Assembly: GCF_013423485.1 (NCBI RefSeq)
Contig: NZ_JABFFR010000033.1
Location: 1 to 64,000 of the forward strand
DNA: 64,000 bases
Source: Azospirillum oleiclasticum
GTDB taxonomy: Bacteria; Pseudomonadota; Alphaproteobacteria; Azospirillales; Azospirillaceae
Reading direction: 5' to 3'
The notes under the pieces were generated by a model. It ran no database searches, was not told where the DNA came from, and saw only the letters and a list, made by a program, of their open reading frames with translations. Numbering within the stretch: position 1 is the stretch's first letter; the number at the start of each line of letters is the position of its first letter. This document shows positions 46,589-55,769 of this stretch, one piece after another. The translations under genes were made by a program, and so were the position numbers.

Positions 46589-47985
46589 TCGACCTCTCGC
46601 TCGACCCCGCCGGGACGCGGACGGCGCTCGCCGCGGCGATCCTGCTCGGCTACACCGCCTTCTGCGGGCTGGTCTACGGCCACCACCGGCGCGCGCGGGT
46701 GCGGCTGGCGGCGCTGGCCGGTCCGCCGCTGGAATCCGGGACGGAAGGGGGGGCGCAAACGGTGCTCGTCGCCTACGCCAGCCAGACCGGTTTCGCCGAG
46801 CGGCTGGCCCTGCGCACCGCCGGGGCGCTGCGCGGGAGCGGCACGCCGGTGTGCGTCGCGCCGCTGGGCGCCCTGACGGCCGAGGCGCTGGCCGGCTGCT
46901 CGCGGGCCCTGTTCATCGTCAGCACCACCGGCGAGGGCGACCCACCCGACGGCGCCGCGCGCTTCGCCCGCCGCGTCATGGGCGGGACGGCCGACCTGCG
47001 TGGCCTGCGTTACGCGGTGCTGGCGCTGGGCGACCGCGACTATGCGCGGTACTGCGCCTTCGGCCGGGCACTCGACGCGTGGCTCCACCATCAGGGGGCG
47101 ACGGCGCTGTTCGACCGGGTGGAGGTGGACGACGGCGACGATGGCGCCCTGCGCCACTGGCAGCACAACCTGACCTTTGCCGGCGGGCGCGCCGACATGG
47201 CCGACTGGAGCACGCCGGATTACGGCCGCTGGCGGCTGGCCGCGCGCCGGCACCTGAATCCGGGCAGCCCCGGCGCCCCGGTTTTCCATGTGGTGCTGAC
47301 CCCGTTGGACGGGCCGCAAGCGTGGAAGGCCGGCGACATCGCCGAGATCGGCCCGCGCGACCCCGCGGATCCCAGGCGCAAGCTCCCCCACCGCGAATAC
47401 TCCATCGCCTCGACCCCCGAGGATGGCGGCATCGAGCTTCTGGTGCGGCAGGTGCGCGGCCCCGACGGGCGGCTCGGCATCGGCTCGGGCTGGCTGACCG
47501 AGCACGCCGCCGTCGGGGCGGAGATCGCGCTGCGGGTGCGGGAGAACCGCGGCTTCCACGGGCCGGCCGACGACCGGCCGCTGATCCTGATCGGCAACGG
47601 CACCGGCATCGCCGGCCTGCGCGCCCATCTGCGGGAGCGCGCGCGGGCCGGGCACCGGCGCAACTGGCTGCTGTTCGGCGAGCGCAGCCCCCGGCACGAC
47701 CGCCCCTTCGCCGCCGAGATCGCCCGCTGGCATGCGGACAGTGTGCTGGAGCGGCTGGACCTAGCCTTCTCCCGCGACCCCGCCGATCCCGCCTATGTGC
47801 AGGACCGGTTGGCCGCAGCGGGGCCCGAGGTCGCGCGCTGGGTGGCCGAGGGTGCCGCGATCTACGTCTGCGGCAGCCTCCAGGGCATGGCGTCGGGCGT
47901 CGCCGAGGCGCTGACCGCGATCCTCGGCGAGGCGATGCTGGAGACCATGGCTGCCGAGGGTCGCTACCGCCGCGATGTTTACTGA
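46585..47985 (+). CDS. Membrane-anchored flavodoxin/ferredoxin-NADP reductase-like protein
   Basis: 466 residues, ATGA overlap with apbE. A single N-terminal helix (TALAAAILLGYTAFCGLVYG, about residues 13-32) anchors a flavodoxin domain (VLVAYASQTGFAERLALRTAGALRG, IVSTTGEGDPPDGAARFARRVM, YAVLALGDRDYARYCAFGRALDAWL). It is followed by an FNR-type FAD/NADPH reductase (KLPHREYSIASTPEDGGIELLVR, LILIGNGTGIAGLRAHLRERA, IYVCGSLQGMASGVAEAL). This domain order equals the sulfite reductase alpha / CysJ-like flavoproteins. It would draw electrons from NADPH in the cytoplasm and pass them to the PepSY membrane protein. It is the last gene of the operon. Confidence 0.88.
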   Translation: MIDLSLDPAGTRTALAAAILLGYTAFCGLVYGHHRRARVRLAALAGPPLESGTEGGAQTVLVAYASQTGFAERLALRTAGALRGSGTPVCVAPLGALTAEALAGCSRALFIVSTTGEGDPPDGAARFARRVMGGTADLRGLRYAVLALGDRDYARYCAFGRALDAWLHHQGATALFDRVEVDDGDDGALRHWQHNLTFAGGRADMADWSTPDYGRWRLAARRHLNPGSPGAPVFHVVLTPLDGPQAWKAGDIAEIGPRDPADPRRKLPHREYSIASTPEDGGIELLVRQVRGPDGRLGIGSGWLTEHAAVGAEIALRVRENRGFHGPADDRPLILIGNGTGIAGLRAHLRERARAGHRRNWLLFGERSPRHDRPFAAEIARWHADSVLERLDLAFSRDPADPAYVQDRLAAAGPEVARWVAEGAAIYVCGSLQGMASGVAEALTAILGEAMLETMAAEGRYRRDVY

Positions 47986-47986
47986 C

Positions 47987-48616
47987 TCACCGCAGGAACG
48001 GGTTGTAGAGCCGCTCGTCGCCGATGGTGGACATCGGGCCATGGCCGGGGATGAATTCGACCTCGTCGCCGAGCGGCAACAGCTTGGTGGTGATGGAGCG
48101 GATCAGGTCGGCGTGGCTGCCGCGCGGGAAGTCGGTGCGCCCGACCGAGCCGGCGAACAGCACGTCGCCGACCACGGCCAGCTTCGACGCCCGGTGGACG
48201 AACACCACATGGCCCGGCGTGTGGCCGGGGCAGTGCAGCACCTCCAGCGTCTGGTTGCCGACGGTCACCGTGTCCCCCTCCTCCAGCCAGCGGCCGGGGG
48301 TGAAGGTGCGGACCGGCGGGAAGCCGAACATCTGGCTCTGCATCGGCAGCCCGTCGATGAGGAACTGGTCCTCCCGCTGCGGCCCCTCGATGGGCAGCCC
48401 CAGCTTTTCCGCCAGGGGGGCCACGGCGCCGACATGGTCGATGTGGGCGTGGGTGACCAGGATCTTCTCCACCGTGACGCCGTTGGCGGCGATGGCGCGC
48501 TCGATCAGGGGAATGTCGCCGCCGGGATCGACCACGGCGCCGCGCATCGTCTCCGGGCACCAGAGGAGCGAGCAGTTCTGCTGGAACGGGGTCACCGGGA
48601 CGATGGCGTAGCGCAT
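47987..48616 (-). CDS. MBL-fold metallo-hydrolase (glyoxalase II-like)
   Basis: 209 residues from the ATG at 48616. The zinc-binding motif THAHIDHVG, the later CPGHTPGHVVF and VVGDVLFAGSVGRTD, and FIPGHGPMSTIGDE are complete. Such proteins hydrolyse glutathione thioesters (glyoxalase II) or related metabolites in the cytoplasm. The specific substrate is not clear. It is convergent with the flavin operon with only 1 bp between stop codons, so it is not part of that operon. No signal peptide is seen. Confidence 0.88.
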   Translation of the reverse strand: MRYAIVPVTPFQQNCSLLWCPETMRGAVVDPGGDIPLIERAIAANGVTVEKILVTHAHIDHVGAVAPLAEKLGLPIEGPQREDQFLIDGLPMQSQMFGFPPVRTFTPGRWLEEGDTVTVGNQTLEVLHCPGHTPGHVVFVHRASKLAVVGDVLFAGSVGRTDFPRGSHADLIRSITTKLLPLGDEVEFIPGHGPMSTIGDERLYNPFLR

Positions 48617-48827
48617 GCGCGGATCCTGTCTTCGGGCATGGAAGGCGGCCGTCAGCCTAGGGACGGCGGCCGGTCCGGGCAAGCGCTTCCGCCGGTCTCG
48701 GTACCGCAGGCGCGGGTGCGGAAAAAATCAGCACGTATCCATACGATTTAATCCGTATCCGCAATATAGTTCCTGTCGCGGCGATGATCGAATGGCCGCA
48801 CCCTCGCCACCCAGATGAGTTCACAAG

Positions 48828-49931
48828 ATGATGAACGACAGCAACGCACCGGGTCCGGTGGAAAACCGGGCGCGGGTCTGGAAGTACACGGCGCTCGGCA
48901 CCAGCGCCGTCGCGATCATCGCCATCATCGTCGGGATCACCCAGGCGAACCACGCAAGCGACCTGGAGCGGCAGCTCGCCGACACCCAGGCGCAGATGCA
49001 GGCCCTGGGCAACGACCGCAACGCCGCCATGGAGCGTGGCCGCGGCCTTGAGCAGCAGCTGGCGGCCGCGACCCAGGCGCGCCAGCAGGCCGAAGCGTCG
49101 GTCGCCGACCTCAACACCAAGATGCGGCAGGCGCAGGAGCAGGCGTCGGAACAGCTCGCCTCCGTGACGCAGGAACGTGACCAGGGTGTCGCCCGGCTGC
49201 AGTCGCTGACGCAGGAGCGCGACGGCCTGAAGGAGCAGGTCACCGGCGCCCAGCAGCGCGTGTCCGCGATGGAGGGCGAGCGCGAGCAGGCGCGCAACGA
49301 GCTGACCGCCTTGCAGCAGCGGGTCGAGCAGGAGCAGCTCCTGCGCCAGACCACCGACCAGCAGCGGGCGGTGATCGCCGACCTGGAGAAGCAGGTGCAG
49401 ACGCTCCAGGACCGGCGGGCCGGGATCGGCGAGGAGATCCAGAAGGCGACGGCCGACCTGGCGCGCATCAACCAGGAGACCACCACCGCCGCCGAAAGCC
49501 TGCAGCGCACCGTCGCTTCCAACGGCGAGATGACGGCGCAGGCGGCCCAGCTCCAGCAGCAGCTTGCGGCGGCGCAGAAGTCGGTGAGCGAGGGCACCAG
49601 CCGTGTCACCGCGCTGACCGACGAGATGAACCGCCTGACCGAGCGCATCAACGGCGCCCGCCAGGAGGAGGCGCAGCTCAGCACCCGCCTCGCCGCACTC
49701 AACGCCGAGATCGCGGAGAAGAGCCAACAGGCCGCCACCTACAGCCAGCAACTCGCCGAGGCGCAGGCGGCGCTCGCCCAGGCCCGCCAGTCCCTCGGCA
49801 GCGCCGTCGGCCAGGGCGGCAGCGCCAATCAGAACGCCCCGGCCGGCTCCGGCGCCTCCCAGCCGCAGGCGCAGCCGGAAGGCCAGCCGGCGGAGCAGCC
49901 GCAGCAGCCGGCGCAGCAGCAGAGCCAGTAA
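48828..49931 (+). CDS. Membrane-anchored coiled-coil protein
   Basis: 367 residues. An N-terminal membrane segment (YTALGTSAVAIIAIIVGITQA, about residues 20-40) is followed by roughly 280 residues of continuous heptad-rich, Gln/Glu/Ala-rich coiled coil (DLERQLADTQAQMQALGNDRNAAMERGRGLEQQLAAATQARQ... RINGARQEEAQLSTRLAALNAEIAEKSQQ), then a Gln/Pro/Ser-rich tail. No enzyme motif exists. It may be an envelope scaffold or tether; the family is not one I can name. An intrinsic hairpin terminator follows at 49952-49983. Confidence 0.7.
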   Translation: MMNDSNAPGPVENRARVWKYTALGTSAVAIIAIIVGITQANHASDLERQLADTQAQMQALGNDRNAAMERGRGLEQQLAAATQARQQAEASVADLNTKMRQAQEQASEQLASVTQERDQGVARLQSLTQERDGLKEQVTGAQQRVSAMEGEREQARNELTALQQRVEQEQLLRQTTDQQRAVIADLEKQVQTLQDRRAGIGEEIQKATADLARINQETTTAAESLQRTVASNGEMTAQAAQLQQQLAAAQKSVSEGTSRVTALTDEMNRLTERINGARQEEAQLSTRLAALNAEIAEKSQQAATYSQQLAEAQAALAQARQSLGSAVGQGGSANQNAPAGSGASQPQAQPEGQPAEQPQQPAQQQSQ

Positions 49932-49951
49932 CGTTCACCGCGCGAACACCG

Positions 49952-49983
49952 AAACGCCCGCCGGAGCGATCCGGCGGGCGTTT
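49952..49983. terminator. Intrinsic terminator after the coiled-coil gene
   Basis: AAACGCCCGCCGGA (49952-49965) and its complement (49970-49983) form a perfect 14-bp stem with loop GCGA, and TTTCGCTTTT follows. It separates this gene from the convergent flippase gene. Confidence 0.85.
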
Positions 49984-50036
49984 CGCTTTTCATCCTTTCG
50001 TCGTGTTCCACGCCTTCGCAGGGATGACGGGTATCG

Positions 50037-51605
50037 TCAACCGGCGACCACCGGTTCCCGCGGCTTCCGCCGAAGTCCGGTCAGGCGGGCGATGGCGTCG
50101 CGCTCGAAGGGTGTGAACGGCCATGCGACCAGAACCAGCAGGCCGAACAGCAGCACCGGCCCGCCGATGGCGAGCGCCTGCAACGCCATGGCGCCGAGAT
50201 CGGGCATGGCGGCGCCGAGGTCCGGCATGATGGTGAGGGTCACCGCCATCGTGACCGCCGTACACAGCCCCAGCCGCACATAGCCCGACGTGTCGAACCG
50301 GTAGGGGAAGCCGCGCCGCGCCAGCGCCAGGATGATCACGGCGTGCGACAGGATCTCGCCCACCAGCAGCGCCGCCACCAGCCCGACCGGCCCGGCCCCG
50401 GCGACCAGCAGCACCGCACCCAGCGGCAGCGCCACCACACTCGCCAGCGACCCCACGGAGGTCAGCTCCGGCACGTTGAGGATGTTGGTCAGCAGCGACA
50501 GAACCACCCGATGGCTCTGCGCCACCAGGAAGGCGACGAAGCCGGCGGCCACCAGCCACTGGTCGGCGAACTTGCCGTCCGACAGCAGCGACAGCAGCGC
50601 GTCGCCGCCGGACACCGTCAGCACCAGCAGCGGCAGCAGCACCAGCAGGTTGCCCTTGTAGAGGAGCTGCACATGGTCGAGCAGCCGGTCGAATCGGCCG
50701 TCGACGCTGTAGGCGGCCACGATCTTCGGCCGCGCCAGCGTGATCAGGATGGTGATTGGCAGGTAGCGCCGGATCTGCTCCGCCAGCGTGCGGCAGAAGC
50801 CGAAGCCGGCCATCGCCGCCGGCCCCGCCATGGCCGCCCCGACGAGCAGCAGCGTGTTGGCCCCGGCGAGGCTGGAGACGAGCTGGGCCACATAGTTGTG
50901 ACCGGCGATGGCGGCCATGTCGCGGATGGGCGCCGGCGTCCAGCCCTCCACGCGTTCATGGCCCTGCGTGCGCCGCGCCATGATCCAGGCGGTCTGCGCC
51001 AGCGTCGCCAGGAAGGCCGCGGCGGACGCCCAGATCTCCGCGATCACCACCTCGTGCAGGACCAGCCCGTCCTGCATCCAGGCGAAGACCAGCCCGGCAA
51101 AGATCACGCCACGGAGCGCGGCGTTGGCCTGGGAATGACCGGGCATCAGCATGGGGTCGAAGATCTCCCCGCGCACGGCGCGGGCGAAGCCTTCCATCAG
51201 CACGACGAGGAGGTAGATCGCGAACTCGTCCTCATGGCCGCCGATGCCGAACCACTCCGCCACCTCGTGCGCGACGCCCAGCAGCAGCCCGGCGCACAGG
51301 CCCAGGGTCACCAGCCGCACCGCCAGATAGCCGGCGATCAGCCGGCGCATGTCGCGGCTGGAGCCGTGGATGCGGTATTCCGGCACATAGCGCGCGGTCA
51401 CCCAGTCCAGCCCCAGCCCGGTGTAGGTGATGGACAGCGCCAGCACCGACAGCAGGATGGTGTAGACGCCGAACTCGGCGACGCCCAGGCCGCGGGCGAT
51501 CAGCACCATGGCCGCCAGCGTCAGCGCCGCCGACACAACCCGTCCGCACATCATCGAGACGAAGCCGCGCCGCAGCACCTTCAGGGAGTAGAGATCGACC
51601 CTCAC
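50037..51605 (-). CDS. Polysaccharide flippase (Wzx-like, MATE/Polysaccharide-synth family)
   Basis: 522 residues from the GTG at 51605, 12-14 hydrophobic segments. It starts MRVDLYSLKVLRRGFVSMMCGRVVSAALTLAAMVLIARGLGVAEFGVYTILLSVLALSITYTGLGLDWVTARYVPEYRIHGS and continues with IAGYLAVRLVTLGLCAGLLLGVAH and VAQLVSSLAGANTLLLVGAAMAGPAAMAGFGFC, the layout of Wzx O-antigen/exopolysaccharide repeat-unit flippases. It moves lipid-linked repeat units across the inner membrane for the polymer encoded at 53017-62535. The next gene in the same direction is a nitroreductase-like protein ending 10 bp before it. Confidence 0.87.
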   Translation of the reverse strand: MRVDLYSLKVLRRGFVSMMCGRVVSAALTLAAMVLIARGLGVAEFGVYTILLSVLALSITYTGLGLDWVTARYVPEYRIHGSSRDMRRLIAGYLAVRLVTLGLCAGLLLGVAHEVAEWFGIGGHEDEFAIYLLVVLMEGFARAVRGEIFDPMLMPGHSQANAALRGVIFAGLVFAWMQDGLVLHEVVIAEIWASAAAFLATLAQTAWIMARRTQGHERVEGWTPAPIRDMAAIAGHNYVAQLVSSLAGANTLLLVGAAMAGPAAMAGFGFCRTLAEQIRRYLPITILITLARPKIVAAYSVDGRFDRLLDHVQLLYKGNLLVLLPLLVLTVSGGDALLSLLSDGKFADQWLVAAGFVAFLVAQSHRVVLSLLTNILNVPELTSVGSLASVVALPLGAVLLVAGAGPVGLVAALLVGEILSHAVIILALARRGFPYRFDTSGYVRLGLCTAVTMAVTLTIMPDLGAAMPDLGAMALQALAIGGPVLLFGLLVLVAWPFTPFERDAIARLTGLRRKPREPVVAG

Positions 51606-51614
51606 CGCCGCACC

Positions 51615-52688
51615 TCACCGGACCACCAGCACGTCCGACAGCGGCTTGCGGGCGGAGAACGCCACGCGCAACCGTTCGGGCAGATGGCCGACGGCCACCA
51701 TCATGATCACCAGTTCGCTGTCGGGGATGCCGGCGGCGGCGCGCATGGCGGCGTCCGTCTCGCGCGTGACGCTCCAGTTCAGCATGCAGGCGCCGAGCCC
51801 CAGCGCGTGCAGCGCGTGCACCAGCGACATGGCGAACAGCCCGCCGTCGATCCAGCCCTGGTAACGTTCGCCGACGCTGGTGAAATGCTGGAGATCGGCG
51901 GTGACCACGAGGAGCTGCGCGGCCCCATCGCCGAAGCCGCGGTTGCCGTTCTGGAAGGACAGGAGGCGGCGCCGCTGCTCCGGATCGGTGAAGGCGTAGG
52001 CCTTCCAGGGCTGGCGGTTGCAGACGGACGGCGTGCGCTGCGCCATGCGCACGGCGCGCTCGACGAGGTCCAGCCCCACCGGCTCGCCGGAGAAGTGGCG
52101 CACGCTGTGGCGGCTGCCGAAGAAGGCTTCCGGGTCGGTGGGAAGGGTGGCCAGCACCGCCGCCCGCTCCACCGCGCGCGTGCCGCCGCAGGGCTCGTCG
52201 GCCGGCGGGGCGGCGCCGAGCGTGGCGAAGCGGGCGAGTGCGGCGTCCACCTCCGCGTGGGCGATTCCGTGGCCGCGGTTGAAGGCCTGGTACTCGGCCA
52301 GCGTGGCGATGCCCGACCTTGCGGCGTCGTCCGCGCCGAAGCGGCGGAGCTGCTGGTCGAGCAGCGTGATCAGTGTCCGCACCGCGTCCGCCCCGAAGCC
52401 GGGGCGCGGGGCGGGCAGGGCGAGGCCCTTCTCGATCCGGTGGTAGTTGAGCGTGACGAGCGCGGAGAGCTGCTCCCGGCTCAGCTCCGCCCTGGCCAGC
52501 GACGACCAGCGCCGGTAGCGGCCGGCGTCGTACAGCAGGTTGGCGACGAGCTGGCGCACGGCACGCGCGCCGCGGGCGGCGGCGGCCAGCCGCCGCACCG
52601 CACCGTCCGGCATCACGCGCGACAGCGCCGCGCGCTTCCAGGAGACCGGTGGGGGGAGCGCCAGGCTGGTCACGGCGTCTTGCGACAT
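51615..52688 (-). CDS. Nitroreductase family protein with N-terminal extension
   Basis: 357 residues; ordinary nitroreductases have about 200. The C-terminal half is the FMN-binding fold: FFGSRHSVRHFSGEPVGLDLVERAVRMAQRTPSVCNRQPWKAYAFTD, QLLVVTADLQHFTSVGERYQGWIDGGLFAMSLVHALHALGLGACMLNWSVTRETDAAMRAAAGIPDSELVIMMVAVGHLPE. The N-terminal about 150 residues (MPDGAVRRLAAAARGARAVRQLVANLLYDAGRYRRWSS... NYHRIEKGLALPAPRPGFG) match the extension of nitroreductases found inside exopolysaccharide clusters. The GAGAGGGA ribosome site supports the ATG at 52688. The reaction is unknown; a role in polymer decoration is possible. Confidence 0.85.
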   Translation of the reverse strand: MSQDAVTSLALPPPVSWKRAALSRVMPDGAVRRLAAAARGARAVRQLVANLLYDAGRYRRWSSLARAELSREQLSALVTLNYHRIEKGLALPAPRPGFGADAVRTLITLLDQQLRRFGADDAARSGIATLAEYQAFNRGHGIAHAEVDAALARFATLGAAPPADEPCGGTRAVERAAVLATLPTDPEAFFGSRHSVRHFSGEPVGLDLVERAVRMAQRTPSVCNRQPWKAYAFTDPEQRRRLLSFQNGNRGFGDGAAQLLVVTADLQHFTSVGERYQGWIDGGLFAMSLVHALHALGLGACMLNWSVTRETDAAMRAAAGIPDSELVIMMVAVGHLPERLRVAFSARKPLSDVLVVR

Positions 52689-53016
52689 GGTCCCTCTCGG
52701 GCTTGGGATGCGGGGGACGCACCCGCGGCGGTAGCGCCGCGGGGGAACAGGCGGGTCATGATACGCGGTGCGCTCCGCCGCCCCTCACCGGCTTCGGGAT
52801 TAACGCGCGCGATCATCCGGGGTAGCGGCGGGGCGTGAGGCAAGCTCAACCGGAAGCGCCGGAACGGCGCGGCCGCGCCGGTCGAGTGCGGCGGCGGTAG
52901 ATGGGACGCACCACGCGGACAAAGGGTGATGACGCCTCCGCGTCCTATCATTGGGGGTGCGCGCGCCATACTTCATGGGCCCCACCAACCGACCGATGAC
53001 AGCGGGCGAGGCGGCG

Positions 53017-54327
53017 ATGGCGTTGCGCATCTATTTCACGGGACACCGTTCCTTCTGCAACCATGGCTGCGAGGCCCTGGTGCGCTCGGCCGTGTCGCTC
53101 TACCGGCAGGCACTGGGAGCGGCGGAGTTCCTCGTGCCGTCCGCCGACCCGGCGGAGGACACCCGCTTCTGGCCGGACGCCACCGACCATGGCGTGCGCT
53201 TCGTGCCGGTGGTCGACCCCTGGCCCGGCCACCGCTGGTGGGAGCGCGCGGTGCGCCGCGTGCCCGGCTGGGGCCGCCTGCCCTGGCCGCCGGGCCCGCT
53301 GGCCCCCGGGACCCGCGCGGCGCTGGACGAGGCGGACCTGCTGATCTCCACCGGAGGCGACAACTATTCGCTCGACTACGGTCTGGTGTCGCTCTTCACC
53401 ATGATCGGCACCGACGGGGCGGCCATGGACCGCGGCGTTCCGGCGGTGCTGTGGGGGGCCTCCGTCGGGCCGTTCGACGCCGCACCACACGTGTTGTCGG
53501 CGGTGCGCCGCCACCTCGCCCGGTTCGACGCGCTGGTGGTGCGGGAGACGGCGACGCTGGACTACCTGAAGGCCCAGGGGCTGGACGCGCGCCTGTCGCT
53601 CGCCACCGACCCCGCCTTCCTGATGACGCCGGAGGAGACGTCGCTCATGCCCTTCTGGCCGCGGGAGACCGGGCAGGGCACGGTGGCGCTCAACATCAGC
53701 CCGATCATCCTGCGCCGCCATGCCGGTGCTGGCGGCCGGAACCTCGAGGACGAGATGGTCGCCTTCGCGCTCGACCTCGCGTCGCGCGGTTACGGCGTGC
53801 TGTTCGTGCCGCATGTGGTGGGTCAGTCCGGCAGCGGGCTGAAGTGCGACCACGCGTTGATGGCGCGGCTGCTGGAGCGCACCGGCACCGCCGGCGGCCG
53901 GATCGCCCTGCTGCCCCGGCGCTTCAACGCACCGCAGATCAAGCACGCGCTGGCGCGCTGCCGCTTCGTGATCGGCGCCCGCACCCATTGCACCATCGGC
54001 GCGCTGTCCAGCGGCGTGCCCACCCTGTCCATCGCCTATTCGGTCAAGGCGACCGGCATCAACCGCGACCTGTTCGGCGACGAACGCTACGTGCTGGACG
54101 GTGCCTCGCTGAGCAGGACATCGCTGGACGCCGGGCTGACCCGCCTGGTCGCGGACGAGGGCGTCATCCGTGCCACTCTGGCCGCCCGCAAGCCCGACTG
54201 GAGCGCGTCGCTGGAACGCGCCGTGGCCACTGTGCGGGCGGCGGTGGAGGCACGCGGCGGCGCACCCTTCGGACAGCGCTACCCCCTTCGTGCCGCGGCC
54301 GGCCCGTCCGGCATCGCCTGCGACTGA
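53017..54327 (+). CDS. Polysaccharide pyruvyl transferase family protein
   Basis: 436 residues from the ATG at 53017 (GAGG at 7-9 bases; an ATG at 52996 is also in frame). The family pattern is visible: N-terminal ALRIYFTGHRSFCNHGCEALVRSAVSLYR, DLLISTGGDNYSLDYGLVSLF, GVPAVLWGASVGPFDA, VVRETATLDYLKAQGLDARLSLATDPAFLM and the sugar-nucleotide side FVPHVVGQSGSGLKCDHALMARLL with the conserved GARTHCTIGALSSGVPTLSIAYSVKATGI. It should add a ketal pyruvate from phosphoenolpyruvate to a polysaccharide residue, or be a related glycan-modifying enzyme. It opens the plus-strand part of the locus. Confidence 0.85.
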   Translation: MALRIYFTGHRSFCNHGCEALVRSAVSLYRQALGAAEFLVPSADPAEDTRFWPDATDHGVRFVPVVDPWPGHRWWERAVRRVPGWGRLPWPPGPLAPGTRAALDEADLLISTGGDNYSLDYGLVSLFTMIGTDGAAMDRGVPAVLWGASVGPFDAAPHVLSAVRRHLARFDALVVRETATLDYLKAQGLDARLSLATDPAFLMTPEETSLMPFWPRETGQGTVALNISPIILRRHAGAGGRNLEDEMVAFALDLASRGYGVLFVPHVVGQSGSGLKCDHALMARLLERTGTAGGRIALLPRRFNAPQIKHALARCRFVIGARTHCTIGALSSGVPTLSIAYSVKATGINRDLFGDERYVLDGASLSRTSLDAGLTRLVADEGVIRATLAARKPDWSASLERAVATVRAAVEARGGAPFGQRYPLRAAAGPSGIACD

Positions 54328-54632
54328 ACGCGTGTATCCGGTGGCGGCCCGGTCATCTGTCCGCGGCTGCCCCGGAGAACCACGGAACCATCCAACGAAC
54401 CTTGAGGAGCCAAAAGAAACATTGATCGCAAATCGGCAAGACGACACATTGCTATCGAAGCGCAAAGTTAAATCATACAATTCAAAGTAATAATCGCCCT
54501 GCATTTCGAGTTCTTTATTCGGCCAACATCACGCGATGCGACGGCGGTTGTAACCGCTGTCGGGAAGATCGACGTCACGGTGAACCGTCGGCGCGCGAGA
54601 ACTTCCTTTGCCTGACATGGGTGGAGATCTTC
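54328..54632. other. AT-rich gap upstream of wecB with a palindrome
   Basis: About 300 bp with lower GC at 54395-54530 (AT-rich runs such as AAATCATACAATTCAAAG). A 14-bp near-perfect palindrome GCGGTT-GT-AACCGC at 54544-54557 lies 75 bp before wecB and may be an operator. GGAG precedes the ATG at 54633. No gene is supported. Confidence 0.45.
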
Positions 54633-55769
54633 ATGAAAGTGCTGATCGTCTTCGGCACGCGGCCGGAAGCCATCAAGATGGCGCCGCTGCTGAAGCGGAT
54701 GGAGGCCACGCCCGGCCTGACGCCGGTGGTCTGCGTCACCGCGCAGCACCGGCAGATGCTGGACCAGGTGCTGGAGCTCTTCGACATCCGCCCCGACTAC
54801 GACCTCGACCTGATGAAGGACGGGCAGGGGCTCTCCTACGTCACGAGCGCCGTTCTCAACGGGCTGCGGCCGGTGATCGAGGATTGCCGTCCCGACCGCA
54901 TCCTCGTCCAGGGCGACACCACCACCACCATGGCGGCGGCGCTGGCCGGTTTCTACGCCCGCGTGCCGGTGGGTCACATCGAGGCGGGGCTGCGCACCGG
55001 GAACATCCAGTCACCCTGGCCGGAGGAGATGAACCGGCGGCTGACCACCGTCATCGCCGACCTGCATTTCCCGCCGACCGCCCAGTCGCGCGACAACCTG
55101 CTGCGCGAGGGGGTGGCGGAGGACCGGGTGCTGGTCACCGGCAACACGGTGATCGACGCCCTGCTCTTCGCTGTGGACCGCATCGAGCGCGACGCGGACC
55201 TCCGCCGGTCGCTCGACTCGCGCTTCCCCTTCCTGGAGGAGATGGAGCGGCAGGGCCGCCGTATGATCCTCGCCACCGGCCACCGGCGGGAGAATTTCGA
55301 CGGTGGGCTGGAGCGGGTGTTCACCGCCCTGTCCTGGCTGGCCGAGCGGCCGGACGTGTCGGTCGTCTTCCCCGTCCACATGAACCCGAACGTCCGCCGG
55401 GCGGCCGACGCGGTGCTGAAGGGCCTGCCCAACGTGCACCTGATCGAGCCGCAGGAGTACCTGCCCTTCGTCCAGCTGATGCGCCGCTCGCACCTGATCG
55501 TCACCGACAGCGGCGGCGTGCAGGAGGAGGCACCCTCGCTGGGCAAGCCGGTGCTGGTCACCCGCGACACCACCGAGCGGCCGGAGGCCGTGACCGCCGG
55601 CACGGTGGAGCTGGTCGGCCCCTCGGCCGAGGCGGTCGCCCGCCACGCCACCCGTCTGCTCGACGACCCCGATGCCTACGGCCGCATGAGCCGGGCGCAC
55701 AACCCCTATGGCGACGGCCGCGCCAGCGACCGCATCGTTGAGAGGCTGCTCCATGAAAACCGTCAGTAA
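54633..55769 (+). CDS. wecB: UDP-N-acetylglucosamine 2-epimerase (non-hydrolysing)
   Basis: 378 residues from the ATG at 54633 (GGAG at 6 bases). WecB signatures: MKVLIVFGTRPEAIKMAPLLKRME, RILVQGDTTTTMAAALAGFYARVPVGHIEAGLRTGNIQSPWPEEMNRR, ILATGHRRENF, VFPVHMNPNVR and HLIVTDSGGVQEEAPSLGKPVLVTRDTTERPE. It converts UDP-GlcNAc to UDP-ManNAc. The following gene oxidises UDP-ManNAc to UDP-ManNAcA, and they overlap by 17 bp, so the polymer should contain N-acetylmannosaminuronic acid. Confidence 0.95.
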   Translation: MKVLIVFGTRPEAIKMAPLLKRMEATPGLTPVVCVTAQHRQMLDQVLELFDIRPDYDLDLMKDGQGLSYVTSAVLNGLRPVIEDCRPDRILVQGDTTTTMAAALAGFYARVPVGHIEAGLRTGNIQSPWPEEMNRRLTTVIADLHFPPTAQSRDNLLREGVAEDRVLVTGNTVIDALLFAVDRIERDADLRRSLDSRFPFLEEMERQGRRMILATGHRRENFDGGLERVFTALSWLAERPDVSVVFPVHMNPNVRRAADAVLKGLPNVHLIEPQEYLPFVQLMRRSHLIVTDSGGVQEEAPSLGKPVLVTRDTTERPEAVTAGTVELVGPSAEAVARHATRLLDDPDAYGRMSRAHNPYGDGRASDRIVERLLHENRQ

